Positions 1 through 5,291 of a DNA stretch of 10,355 nucleotides are shown one piece after another. Source of the DNA: Microbacteriaceae bacterium (GTDB lineage Bacteria > Actinomycetota > Actinomycetes > Actinomycetales > Microbacteriaceae); the NCBI GenBank assembly GCA_023254555.1, contig JALRLI010000037.1, positions 1-10,355 on the forward strand, written 5' to 3'. The notes beneath the pieces were generated by a model. It worked only from the letters and a program-made list of their open reading frames with translations. It ran no database searches and was not told the origin of the DNA. A program made the translations under genes and the position numbers. The number at the start of each line of letters is the position of its first letter. The first letter of the stretch is position 1.

Positions 1-486
1 GAGCTCGCGAAGCAAAGCCTCGTTCAGGGACACGCAGCCAAACTTCACCTGCCCCTTGCACAGCGACCTGCCGAGACGTCAGCAAAAATGTCAGTCGCTG
101 ATCGCTATTGGACATGGACGGCAACCGATGAATCCGGCGAAATCCCAGCAGTGCTCAACGGATTCATGGCGTCGTACGACGCTATTGAGCGCTCGGGAAT
201 GTTTATATCACCCGAGCCGTGGGGTGAACAGGTGAAAGCATCACGCCCCGACCTCGAAATCGATGAGGGCACCGAAGCCATTGCCACGCTTTGGTCAGTC
301 GACCCATTCACCCTCGGTGGCTACACGGCTCATGCCGCCGGCAAGCACGAACTCACGCCAAGCGATTTGCAAGAACCAATCGGTCAGATCTACTGGGCAG
401 GTGAGTACTGTGACGACGATTTCACCGGACTCATCGAGGGTGCGATTCGCAGTGGGATTCGTGCGGCTAAGAGCGCCCTCGGCTAG
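1..486 (+). CDS. Flavin monoamine oxidase family protein, C-terminal part (5' truncated by window)
   Basis: The reading frame is open from base 1, so this is the last 161 residues of a longer protein; the ATG at 88 is internal. FAD-dependent amine oxidases oxidise amines to imines/aldehydes with release of hydrogen peroxide. Seen: a W-S-x-D-P-F-x-L-G-G-Y stretch near residues 98-108 of the fragment, then the C-terminal FAD-contacting signature I-Y-W-A-G-E-Y-x(4)-F-T-G-L-I-E-G-A-I-R-S-G, which in this family closes the FAD site. The N-terminal Rossmann GxGxxG and most of the substrate site lie outside the window, so substrate cannot be assigned. The protein ends shortly after the signature without a membrane anchor, as in soluble bacterial members. 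The gene is followed 33 nt later by the DUF1801 gene on the same strand, which seems to have its own promoter. Family confidence is high, substrate unknown. Confidence 0.87.
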   Translation, partial: ELAKQSLVQGHAAKLHLPLAQRPAETSAKMSVADRYWTWTATDESGEIPAVLNGFMASYDAIERSGMFISPEPWGEQVKASRPDLEIDEGTEAIATLWSVDPFTLGGYTAHAAGKHELTPSDLQEPIGQIYWAGEYCDDDFTGLIEGAIRSGIRAAKSALG

Positions 487-507
487 TGAGGCAGAGTAGC
501 TCTGAAC

Positions 508-513
508 TAGGCT
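508..513 (+). promoter_or_regulatory. Candidate -10 (TAGGCT) of a leaderless promoter
   Basis: TAGGCT is followed by exactly 6 nt and then the ATG at 520, so transcription would begin at or next to the start codon. No Shine-Dalgarno sequence lies at a usable distance from 520. I see no convincing -35 hexamer. The same 6-nt arrangement occurs before the starts at 3217, 4002, 5009 and 7686. Confidence 0.4.
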
Positions 514-519
514 GTGCGC

Positions 520-879
520 ATGGTCAAAGCTGAAACACTCGAACACTATCTCGCAAGTCTCGACGAGACTCGAGCCACGACCGTGCAGGCGGTCGTCGAT
601 GCCGTGCTGGCGGGGCATCCTGATGCAACGGTAAAGATTGCATGGAATGTGCCGCAGATTCAGATCGACGGCAAATACGTCTTCGGCATTTCAGCGGCCA
701 AGAAGCACATCTCGCTCTCTCCCTGGAGCCAAATTGCCATGGACATGTATGCCGAGCGCCTTGCGCAGTATGAGCCCACCGCGAATCTGTTTCGAGTTCC
801 GACCGACTGGCAGGTTGATCAGCAGCTCATCACCGATTTAGTGGATGCGCGCCTCGCCGAACTGGCTGACGAACTCTAG
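520..879 (+). CDS. DUF1801 (YdhG/YdeI-type) domain protein
   Basis: A small soluble protein of 119 residues. It matches the DUF1801 fold family (Bacillus YdhG-like proteins, sometimes described as iron chaperones) in its whole length: an N-terminal helix with L-x-S-L-D-E-T-R, a V-K-I-A-W-N-V-P-Q segment near residues 39-47 that corresponds to the family's conserved 'W-x-x-P' region, the core G-x-S-A-A-K-K-H-I-S-L-S-P-W, and a C-terminal helix. Biochemical function in the family is not firmly established, so none is claimed. I chose ATG 520 over an in-frame GTG at 514 because a -10-like hexamer sits 6 nt upstream of 520, which would place GTG 514 upstream of the transcript start. Its stop overlaps the stop of the convergent MFS gene within the palindrome CTAG. 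Confidence 0.8.
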   Translation: MVKAETLEHYLASLDETRATTVQAVVDAVLAGHPDATVKIAWNVPQIQIDGKYVFGISAAKKHISLSPWSQIAMDMYAERLAQYEPTANLFRVPTDWQVDQQLITDLVDARLAELADEL

Positions 880-2720
880 CTGTTTATCTTTTTAGCTGCT
901 TTCGCGGCTTTTGCTCGCTCTGCTTTGCGCTTGTGAGCGAGGCGTGCCTCTTCGCGTTGTTCAGCCTGAGCGAGTGCAATCCGACCTGTAGCTGTGCCCG
1001 GCTCAACCATCGAACCCATCGCGTCCGCAGCGCGCTCGGCGATGAGAAGCGCATCCTCGTCAGCGGCTTCTTCCATTGCAGACTTCTGACGAAGCGGTGT
1101 CGCCTTTAAGAACCAGCTGAGTACGAATGCTGTCGCGGTCACTCCGAAACTCACCCAGTACACCGTGGTGGTTGCGTCAGCGAAGCCGACCAAGAAGGGC
1201 ATTGAGAGCGCTTGATCTGCCGCGCTCAAGAACGAGGTGTCACCGTTGAGTGCATCGCCGATGGCCGCTGGATTTGCACCCTTCAAAAGTTCAAGGATCT
1301 GTGCATTCTTCGGATCTGCCAAGACATCTGGATTCTTCATTGCAAGCTGCATATTTGCGAGGTAGTCAGGGTTCTTGAACGCCGCCGCAATGGTGTCGGG
1401 TATGCGCGAGAAGAGCACCGAGAAGAGCACGGCGGTTCCAACGGTTCCACCCATCGACCTGAAGAACGTTGACGAGCTCGTCGCCACCCCAATATCTCGA
1501 GGGCCGACTGAGTTTTGGCTTGCCACGGTGAGAGTCTGCATCAGCTGGCCGAGACCGAGACCGAGTAAAAACATTCCAACCATGATGAACCAGAACGGCT
1601 TATCCACGGTGAGCTGCGTCAGAAAGAGAAAGCCACCAGCCATGAAGAAGGTACCCAGCCGAGGAAAGACTGCATAGCGGCCAGTTTTTGCAATCAGTTG
1701 TCCGCTCGCAATCGAGGCAATCATGAGACCACCAATCATCGGCAGCATCATGAATCCGCTCTCGGTTGGAGTCGCGCCCTGCACGAGCTGCAGGTATAGC
1801 GGAATGGTCATCATCGCACCGAACATGCCAAAACCAACAAAGACTCCAAGTACTGTTGCCATCGAGAAAACGGGTGATTTGAACAGCTTCATGGGGATGA
1901 GCGCGTCGTCGCCCATCGCGCGTTCGATTAACACGAACGCTACAGCACTGAGCACACCAATCGCGTAGCACGTGATAGCCGCGGCTGAATCCCAACCCCA
2001 ATCGCGACCCTGCTCTGCCACAAGCAGCAGCGGAACGGTGGCGGTAATAACCGTCGCCGCACCCCACCAGTCAATACGCACACGATGGTGCACTTTCGGC
2101 AGGTGGAGAAACTTGAATACGATTGCGAGCGCGACAACGCCGATTGGAACGTTAATCAGAAAGACCCAGCGCCATCCCGTGATGAAGAGAATTTCGTTGG
2201 CGCCAGAGAGCAAGCCGCCAATCAGTGGCCCAAGCACGCTTGAGACTCCGAACACCGCCAGGAAAAATCCCTGATACTTCGCACGCTCGCGGGGCGCGAG
2301 CATGTCACCCATGATGGCCAGCGGGAGTGCCATCAGACCACCGGCACCGAGCCCCTGCACCGCGCGGTATGCAGCCAGTGCGTACATTGAGTCGGCGGTA
2401 CCGGCAAGCAGCGAGCCGGCAACAAAAATACTGATAGCAATAATGAACAAAGGTCGGCGACCAAAGATGTCGCTCAATTTGCCATAGAGCGGCGTCGAAA
2501 TCGTAGCCATAATCATGTAGGCCGTGGTGACCCACGCTTGCAGTGACATTCCATCTAGATCGTCTGCGATGGTGCGCATCGAAGTGCTCACCACTGTTTG
2601 GTCGAGGGCCGAGAGGAACATGCCCGACATCAGGCCAATCATCACGAGCAAGATTTCCCGTTTACTCATGATGGCTTCGGTGACCGAGGGCTTGGGCGTG
2701 GATACTGACTGCTGCGACAT
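876..2720 (-). CDS. DHA2-family MFS multidrug exporter (EmrB/QacA type, 14 TM)
   Basis: This is a 614-residue proton-driven drug/metabolite exporter of the inner membrane. Seen: the 14-TM family signature L-D-Q-T-V-V at residues 39-44 in TM1, motif A G-K-L-S-D-I-F-G-R-R-P at 80-90 in the loop after TM2, motif B with R119 and G-L-G-A-G-G, the antiporter motif C G-V-S-S-V-L-G-P near 158-165, and W-R-W-V-F-L-I-N-V-P-I-G at 183-194, which is typical of DHA2 members. A long extracytoplasmic loop lies between the last two TM segments, and the C-terminus is a Lys/Ala-rich cytoplasmic tail. ATG 2720 is preceded 7 nt upstream by a -10-like TAGTGT (minus strand); an internal ATG at residue 18 is a possible alternative. 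It is divergent from an HxlR regulator 73 nt away with palindromes between, so repression by that regulator and relief by a ligand is likely. The substrate is not predictable from sequence. Confidence 0.93.
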   Translation of the reverse strand: MSQQSVSTPKPSVTEAIMSKREILLVMIGLMSGMFLSALDQTVVSTSMRTIADDLDGMSLQAWVTTAYMIMATISTPLYGKLSDIFGRRPLFIIAISIFVAGSLLAGTADSMYALAAYRAVQGLGAGGLMALPLAIMGDMLAPRERAKYQGFFLAVFGVSSVLGPLIGGLLSGANEILFITGWRWVFLINVPIGVVALAIVFKFLHLPKVHHRVRIDWWGAATVITATVPLLLVAEQGRDWGWDSAAAITCYAIGVLSAVAFVLIERAMGDDALIPMKLFKSPVFSMATVLGVFVGFGMFGAMMTIPLYLQLVQGATPTESGFMMLPMIGGLMIASIASGQLIAKTGRYAVFPRLGTFFMAGGFLFLTQLTVDKPFWFIMVGMFLLGLGLGQLMQTLTVASQNSVGPRDIGVATSSSTFFRSMGGTVGTAVLFSVLFSRIPDTIAAAFKNPDYLANMQLAMKNPDVLADPKNAQILELLKGANPAAIGDALNGDTSFLSAADQALSMPFLVGFADATTTVYWVSFGVTATAFVLSWFLKATPLRQKSAMEEAADEDALLIAERAADAMGSMVEPGTATGRIALAQAEQREEARLAHKRKAERAKAAKAAKKINS

Positions 2721-2727
2721 GATGCCT

Positions 2728-2733
2728 ACACTA
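2728..2733 (-). promoter_or_regulatory. Candidate -10 (TAGTGT) for the MFS gene
   Basis: Read on the minus strand, TAGTGT lies 7 nt before the ATG at 2720, which would give a leaderless transcript. The palindrome at 2736-2752 would then lie between -35 and -10, a classic repressor position. A competing -10, TATACT at 2755-2760 on the minus strand, would instead give a leader of roughly 30 nt that carries the palindrome. Sequence alone does not decide. Confidence 0.35.
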
Positions 2734-2735
2734 CC

Positions 2736-2752
2736 AGTTACTAAAAGTAACT
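2736..2752. promoter_or_regulatory. Palindromic operator candidate, HxlR type
   Basis: AGTTACT-AAA-AGTAACT is a perfect inverted repeat with 7-bp arms and a 3-bp spacer in the 73-bp space between the divergent MFS exporter and HxlR genes. HxlR-family dimers (e.g. YodB, HypR in Bacillus) bind inverted repeats of this general size rich in TACT/AGTA. It overlaps or abuts the exporter promoter, which fits repression. The half-site AGTTAC/GTAACT recurs at 9003-9019 next to the other HxlR gene. Confidence 0.6.
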
Positions 2753-2764
2753 AAAGTATACTTT
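2753..2764. promoter_or_regulatory. Perfect 12-bp palindrome with overlapping -10 boxes on both strands
   Basis: AAAGTATACTTT is self-complementary. It contains TATACT on the plus strand (2757-2762) and TATACT on the minus strand (2755-2760), so a single site could serve as -10 for both divergent genes. It follows directly after the palindrome at 2736-2752. It may be a second regulator site, a shared promoter core, or both. Confidence 0.5.
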
Positions 2765-2793
2765 CATTACTTCTGGACTAATTTGGGGCACTG

Positions 2794-3180
2794 ATGGCAA
2801 AAGTTTCATTCGACGAGGTTCGCCAGCTTTGGCAGCCCGAAGACAAAGACGCTCTGCTCTCGATTCTCAATCTCGTCGGTGACAAGTGGAGTCAGCGCAT
2901 CCTTTGGGTGCTGATGAAGCAGCCCCGCCGGTTCACCGAGCTACTCGAAGTGATTCCTGGCATTTCACGACGTATGCTCACACACACACTGCGTCAGCTT
3001 GAGCGCGACGGACTCGTGTCTCACAAGGTGCGCGCAGGAGCTCGCTCGTCGTTCGAATACGACATCACGCCTTTGGGCAAGACTCTTCGAGAACCCGTTT
3101 TGCAACTCGCTCTCTGGGTTGGAAAGAATCGTGAAGAAATCGAAGCGAACCGCAAAGCCTACGACAACGCTCATAATTAA
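2794..3180 (+). CDS. HxlR family winged-helix transcriptional regulator (cysteine-free)
   Basis: A 128-residue DNA-binding protein that probably controls the divergent MFS exporter and itself. Seen: HxlR core I-L-N-L-V-G-D-K-W-S-x-R-I-L near residues 25-38, recognition region R-R-F-T-E-L-L-E-V-I-P-G-I-S-R-R-M-L near 46-63, the wing region ending in Y-D-I-T-P-L-G, and the C-terminal dimer helix with L-x-L-W-V-G. Many HxlR proteins have a sensing cysteine just before the core; this one has no cysteine anywhere, so thiol-based sensing is excluded and a directly bound ligand is more likely. ATG 2794 lacks a good Shine-Dalgarno sequence; TAATTT at 2779-2784 ends 9 nt upstream and could give a nearly leaderless mRNA. 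No attractive downstream start exists without losing the N-terminal helix. Confidence 0.9.
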   Translation: MAKVSFDEVRQLWQPEDKDALLSILNLVGDKWSQRILWVLMKQPRRFTELLEVIPGISRRMLTHTLRQLERDGLVSHKVRAGARSSFEYDITPLGKTLREPVLQLALWVGKNREEIEANRKAYDNAHN

Positions 3181-3204
3181 CCCTGTCGTGAACTGAATTA
3201 CGCG

Positions 3205-3210
3205 TACAGT
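3205..3210 (+). promoter_or_regulatory. Candidate -10 (TACAGT) of a leaderless promoter
   Basis: TACAGT is followed by 6 nt and then ATG 3217. There is no Shine-Dalgarno sequence before 3217. It would drive the two-gene unit of the small membrane protein and the DsbB-like protein. No strong -35 is visible. Confidence 0.45.
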
Positions 3211-3216
3211 TAGCGC

Positions 3217-3375
3217 ATGGACACAATCATCTTCGGCCTCATCCTGGCCTCAGTGTTGATCATCATCTTCAGTCAGAAGCGGTGGCTCGCCGTTCTCAGT
3301 TTCGGTGTCGCCGCAATATCGTCACTTCTGCTGTTCTTACACCACGTCACCAGCGTTCTACCTCTGGAGTTCTGA
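3217..3375 (+). CDS. Small two-TM membrane protein upstream of dsbB-like gene (DUF5993-like)
   Basis: A 52-residue protein made almost entirely of two hydrophobic segments (about residues 4-18 and 24-41) around a short positively charged turn S-Q-K-R-W, ending in L-H-H-V-T-S-V-L-P-L-E-F. The pattern (M-D-T start, basic turn, H-H-x-T near the C-terminus, final F) resembles the small DUF5993 proteins I recall from memory beside disulfide-bond formation genes; no search was run. Its TGA shares the A with the ATG of the DsbB-like gene (TGATG at 3373-3377), a typical sign of translational coupling. A subunit or chaperone-like role for the DsbB-like partner is inference. The -10-like TACAGT 6 nt before the ATG supports this start. 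Confidence 0.72.
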   Translation: MDTIIFGLILASVLIIIFSQKRWLAVLSFGVAAISSLLLFLHHVTSVLPLEF

Positions 3376-3950
3376 TGCTACAAAAACTTGGATTCTGGGC
3401 GGTTGTTGCCTTTCTCGTCGCATATATCGGAGTGCTCTCTGGCGCGATGTTCTATTTTCAGTTCGGCCTCGGCGAATTTCCCTGCCCGCTCTGCATAACT
3501 CAGCGGATGGGCATGATGCTCTCGTCGCTTGGCGCGGTCTACATCCTCGTTCAAGCTCTACGCGGCTCGCTCGACAGCGCAAAGTTCATGACCGGTCTCG
3601 GTTTCGCCGTGCTCGGTGCTCTCATTGGCGCATCCATGTCGATTCGGCAGATTCTGCTGCACATCATGCCAGGTGATCCTGGATACGGTGGAGCGGTACT
3701 CGGGCTACATCTCTACAGCTGGGCGCTCGTGAGCTTCGTGGTGGTGCTGGTGTTCGTCGGTCTGCTGCTGATGTTTGCCAAGGAATTCATGCCCGTTGCG
3801 CCAGTCGCGAAGTGGGCGAGGACGCTCACCTGGGTCATCATCTGGGTGTTCGTGTTCACCGTGGCTGCCAACATGGTTGTGGTATTCGCTGAAGAGGGAT
3901 TCAACTGGTACTTGCCAGACAACCCAACCAGCTACCAGCTGTTTGGATAG
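3375..3950 (+). CDS. DsbB-like disulfide bond formation membrane protein with a single CxxC
   Basis: A 191-residue inner-membrane protein. DsbB passes electrons from a DsbA-type thioredoxin to quinone, keeping extracytoplasmic disulfide formation going. Seen: TM1 at about 7-28, then the short extracytoplasmic loop F-P-C-P-L-C-I-T-Q-R with C37 and C40 and the quinone-region Arg44, followed by three to four more hydrophobic segments. C37 and C40 are the only cysteines: the second pair used by E. coli DsbB in its second loop is missing, and the corresponding stretch reads G-D-P-G-Y-G-G-A-V-L-G-L-H-L-Y-S-W. ATG 3375 was chosen over a possible GTG at 3282 because the latter would extend 31 basic residues upstream and overlap most of the small partner gene; the TGATG overlap fits 3375. 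It is probably co-transcribed with the 52-residue protein. No DsbA-like gene is in the window. Confidence 0.85.
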   Translation: MLQKLGFWAVVAFLVAYIGVLSGAMFYFQFGLGEFPCPLCITQRMGMMLSSLGAVYILVQALRGSLDSAKFMTGLGFAVLGALIGASMSIRQILLHIMPGDPGYGGAVLGLHLYSWALVSFVVVLVFVGLLLMFAKEFMPVAPVAKWARTLTWVIIWVFVFTVAANMVVVFAEEGFNWYLPDNPTSYQLFG

Positions 3951-3952
3951 TG

Positions 3953-3982
3953 TCGACAAACACGCGTTTGCAAAGTTGTCGA
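3953..3982. repeat. Nested inverted repeats between dsbB-like gene and small ORF
   Basis: TCGACAA at 3953-3959 pairs with TTGTCGA at 3976-3982, and inside it CAAAC at 3957-3961 pairs with GTTTG at 3966-3970. The two pairings overlap by three bases on the left side and are mutually exclusive in part. There is no T-tract, so it is not a standard intrinsic terminator. It lies where the promoter of the gene at 4002 should be (a -35-like TTTGCA at 3967-3972), so an operator is possible. Speculative. Confidence 0.3.
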
Positions 3983-4001
3983 TTACGACGAAAATTGAAC
4001 T

Positions 4002-4169
4002 GTGAACGAAGAAACACTTCAGCACCTTCGAGTGATTGAGCAGAGCGGAACCAAGCCCTTTGCCGAAACTGCCCGTGCGTTGCTCAATGGAGAACTGCAG
4101 TGGTCAGAGGCTGAAATTGACCAGTTCATAGACGGGTTTATGAATGACCCGTATCTGACGCGGAACTAA
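4002..4169 (+). CDS. Small hypothetical protein, 55 aa, GTG start
   Basis: I do not recognise the family. The 55-residue product is acidic and soluble, with predicted helices L-Q-H-L-R-V-I-E-Q, F-A-E-T-A-R-A-L-L and W-S-E-A-E-I-D-Q-F-I-D-G-F, and ends D-P-Y-L-T-R-N. The start is well constrained: an in-frame TGA lies at 3996-3998, two codons before GTG 4002, so the only later choice is GTG 4032. A -10-like GAAAAT at 3990-3995 sits exactly 6 nt before the GTG with TTTGCA 17 nt further upstream, the leaderless arrangement seen elsewhere here. The gap is 51 nt from the dsbB-like gene and 12 nt to the convergent TspO-like gene. Codon use looks ordinary for the window. Short length is the main doubt. 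Confidence 0.55.
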   Translation: MNEETLQHLRVIEQSGTKPFAETARALLNGELQWSEAEIDQFIDGFMNDPYLTRN

Positions 4170-4181
4170 ACCGATTCAGAT

Positions 4182-5009
4182 TCACGTTTCTGGCGTGCTG
4201 GTGCGCCCTGAGGGATTCCAACCCCTGATAGGGAGTGGCACCTTCGGTGCTCGTGACCATCGGGCGAATGCGATGACTGTCGCGAGCGCGAGAAACACCA
4301 GAAGAATCTGCGTGGTCAGAATGATGCTGGGATACTGCTGATCCCATCCAGTCGAAGACAGGTGTCGCGAAAGAATACCCCAGTAAGCCCAGACAAAGAC
4401 GGCCACGTATGCGGGAGAGGTGTTTACCCATGAGGTCACAATTCCGATGAGTGCGGCGACTATCAGAATCACAATGGTCCACACCTCCGGAGAAAACCAA
4501 AAGCCCCCGCCAAGACCTACCTGCACAAGCAGGGCTGAGACGTTCGCAACAGTCGCAACCGTGATCCATCCAAAGTAGAGAGCAAACGGCATGCGGATGG
4601 TCAGAGAGCTGCCGAGCTCGGTTCGCTGCTTCGTGGTGAGAATGTTGATTTTGATCAGCACCAACAGCAACGCAACAATGATGACCGCGGCAAGCCACAA
4701 CAGTTCGTAATGCCAGGCAACAATCCATACGCCATTCAACAGGTTGCTGACGATGAACCACGGGGTGATCTCACGAATGAGTGGGTTGTCTGCCACCAGC
4801 TGAACGACGGTGTAGACGCCCAGCGCGAGATAGATGATGCCCCAGATTGCGAATGTGACACCGATTGGCGCGAAGAGCGTGTCATAACGATCTGAGATTT
4901 CATTCGTTGACTGGCCGTTCAGCGGAAGCGTTGTTGCGAGCGCATTCATGACCAGCATGAATAGGAATGTGAGCAGAGCGATGAGACGTGGCCTGATTAA
5001 CCGGAACAT
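4182..5009 (-). CDS. TspO/MBR-like (tryptophan-rich sensory protein-like) membrane protein
   Basis: A 275-residue polytopic membrane protein with about seven to eight hydrophobic helices. It resembles the longer actinobacterial proteins annotated as tryptophan-rich sensory proteins: F-A-P-I-G-V-T-F-A-I-W-G-I-I-Y at about 46-60, the conserved loop N-L-L-N-G-V-W-I-V-A-W near 88-98, then P-F-A-L-Y-F-G-W-I-T-V-A and V-W-A-Y-W-G-I-L. TspO-family proteins bind porphyrins or related ligands; for these longer homologues function is not established. The start ATG 5009 has TTGAAT 6 nt upstream (minus strand, 5016-5021) and no Shine-Dalgarno sequence. The odd point is the C-terminus: residues about 261-271 (R-G-W-N-P-S-G-R-T-S) are encoded by a degenerate copy of the tRNA-Arg 3' end, so the tail looks acquired. 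The gene lies entirely between the two copies apart from that tail. Confidence 0.7.
   Translation of the reverse strand: MFRLIRPRLIALLTFLFMLVMNALATTLPLNGQSTNEISDRYDTLFAPIGVTFAIWGIIYLALGVYTVVQLVADNPLIREITPWFIVSNLLNGVWIVAWHYELLWLAAVIIVALLLVLIKINILTTKQRTELGSSLTIRMPFALYFGWITVATVANVSALLVQVGLGGGFWFSPEVWTIVILIVAALIGIVTSWVNTSPAYVAVFVWAYWGILSRHLSSTGWDQQYPSIILTTQILLVFLALATVIAFARWSRAPKVPLPIRGWNPSGRTSTPET
4199..4227 (-). repeat. Degenerate copy of tRNA-Arg 3' end (att-like direct repeat, distal copy)
   Basis: This 29-nt segment matches 5091-5119 at 27 of 29 positions; the differences are at 4210 (G for A) and 4219 (C for G). It covers CCA, discriminator, 3' acceptor strand and T-arm of the tRNA, but nothing of the anticodon or D arms. 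The two mismatches would alter T-stem base 65 and T-loop base C56, so it is no longer under tRNA selection. It is in the same orientation as the intact tRNA and lies on the tRNA's downstream side, as expected of a distal att site after integration. Confidence 0.75.
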
Positions 5010-5090
5010 TTACTGATTCAAGCACACTCGGATGTGCCCCGAACAGAAATAGGCAAGTGAAGAACTGAGAGAGTAATTCAAGACTAAATG

Positions 5091-5167
<77 letters not shown>

Positions 5168-5276
5168 AACATTCGCTAGCGCGAACTCTGAAACTCTACC
5201 CGAAACGAGGCACCTTCGCCAATTGGGCGAGGCTTGCCGAGGCGAAAACCCACAGCTCAAACCCAAGCGAAAACAG

Positions 5277-5282
5277 TAAAAT
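5277..5282 (+). promoter_or_regulatory. Candidate -10 (TAAAAT) for the 5292 gene
   Basis: TAAAAT ends 9 nt before ATG 5292, so the transcript would begin at most a few bases ahead of the start codon. No Shine-Dalgarno sequence is present. It would drive the two-gene unit 5292-7392. The remainder of the space back to the tRNA (5168-5276) shows only imperfect inverted repeats. Confidence 0.45.
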
Positions 5283-5291
5283 CAAGCTGTT

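Noticed and set aside
88..90. ATG 88 as start of the first gene
   Set aside because: The frame is open from base 1 and the residues before 88 fit the amine oxidase family, so this is an internal methionine.
3282..3374. Upstream GTG extension of the dsbB-like gene
   Set aside because: It adds 31 Arg/Ser/Thr-rich residues before the first TM and overlaps the 52-residue gene, while ATG 3375 gives the usual DsbB N-terminus and a TGATG coupling.
4199..4227. Second tRNA or tRNA pseudogene at 4199
   Set aside because: Only the 3' acceptor strand, T-arm and CCA are present; sequence beyond 4227 has no similarity to the anticodon or D arms, so an att-like fragment explains it better.
4236..4252. Short hairpin GGCACC-TTC-GGTGCT next to the att-like repeat
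   Set aside because: It lies inside the TspO-like coding frame without a T-tract; five base pairs are not enough to claim function.
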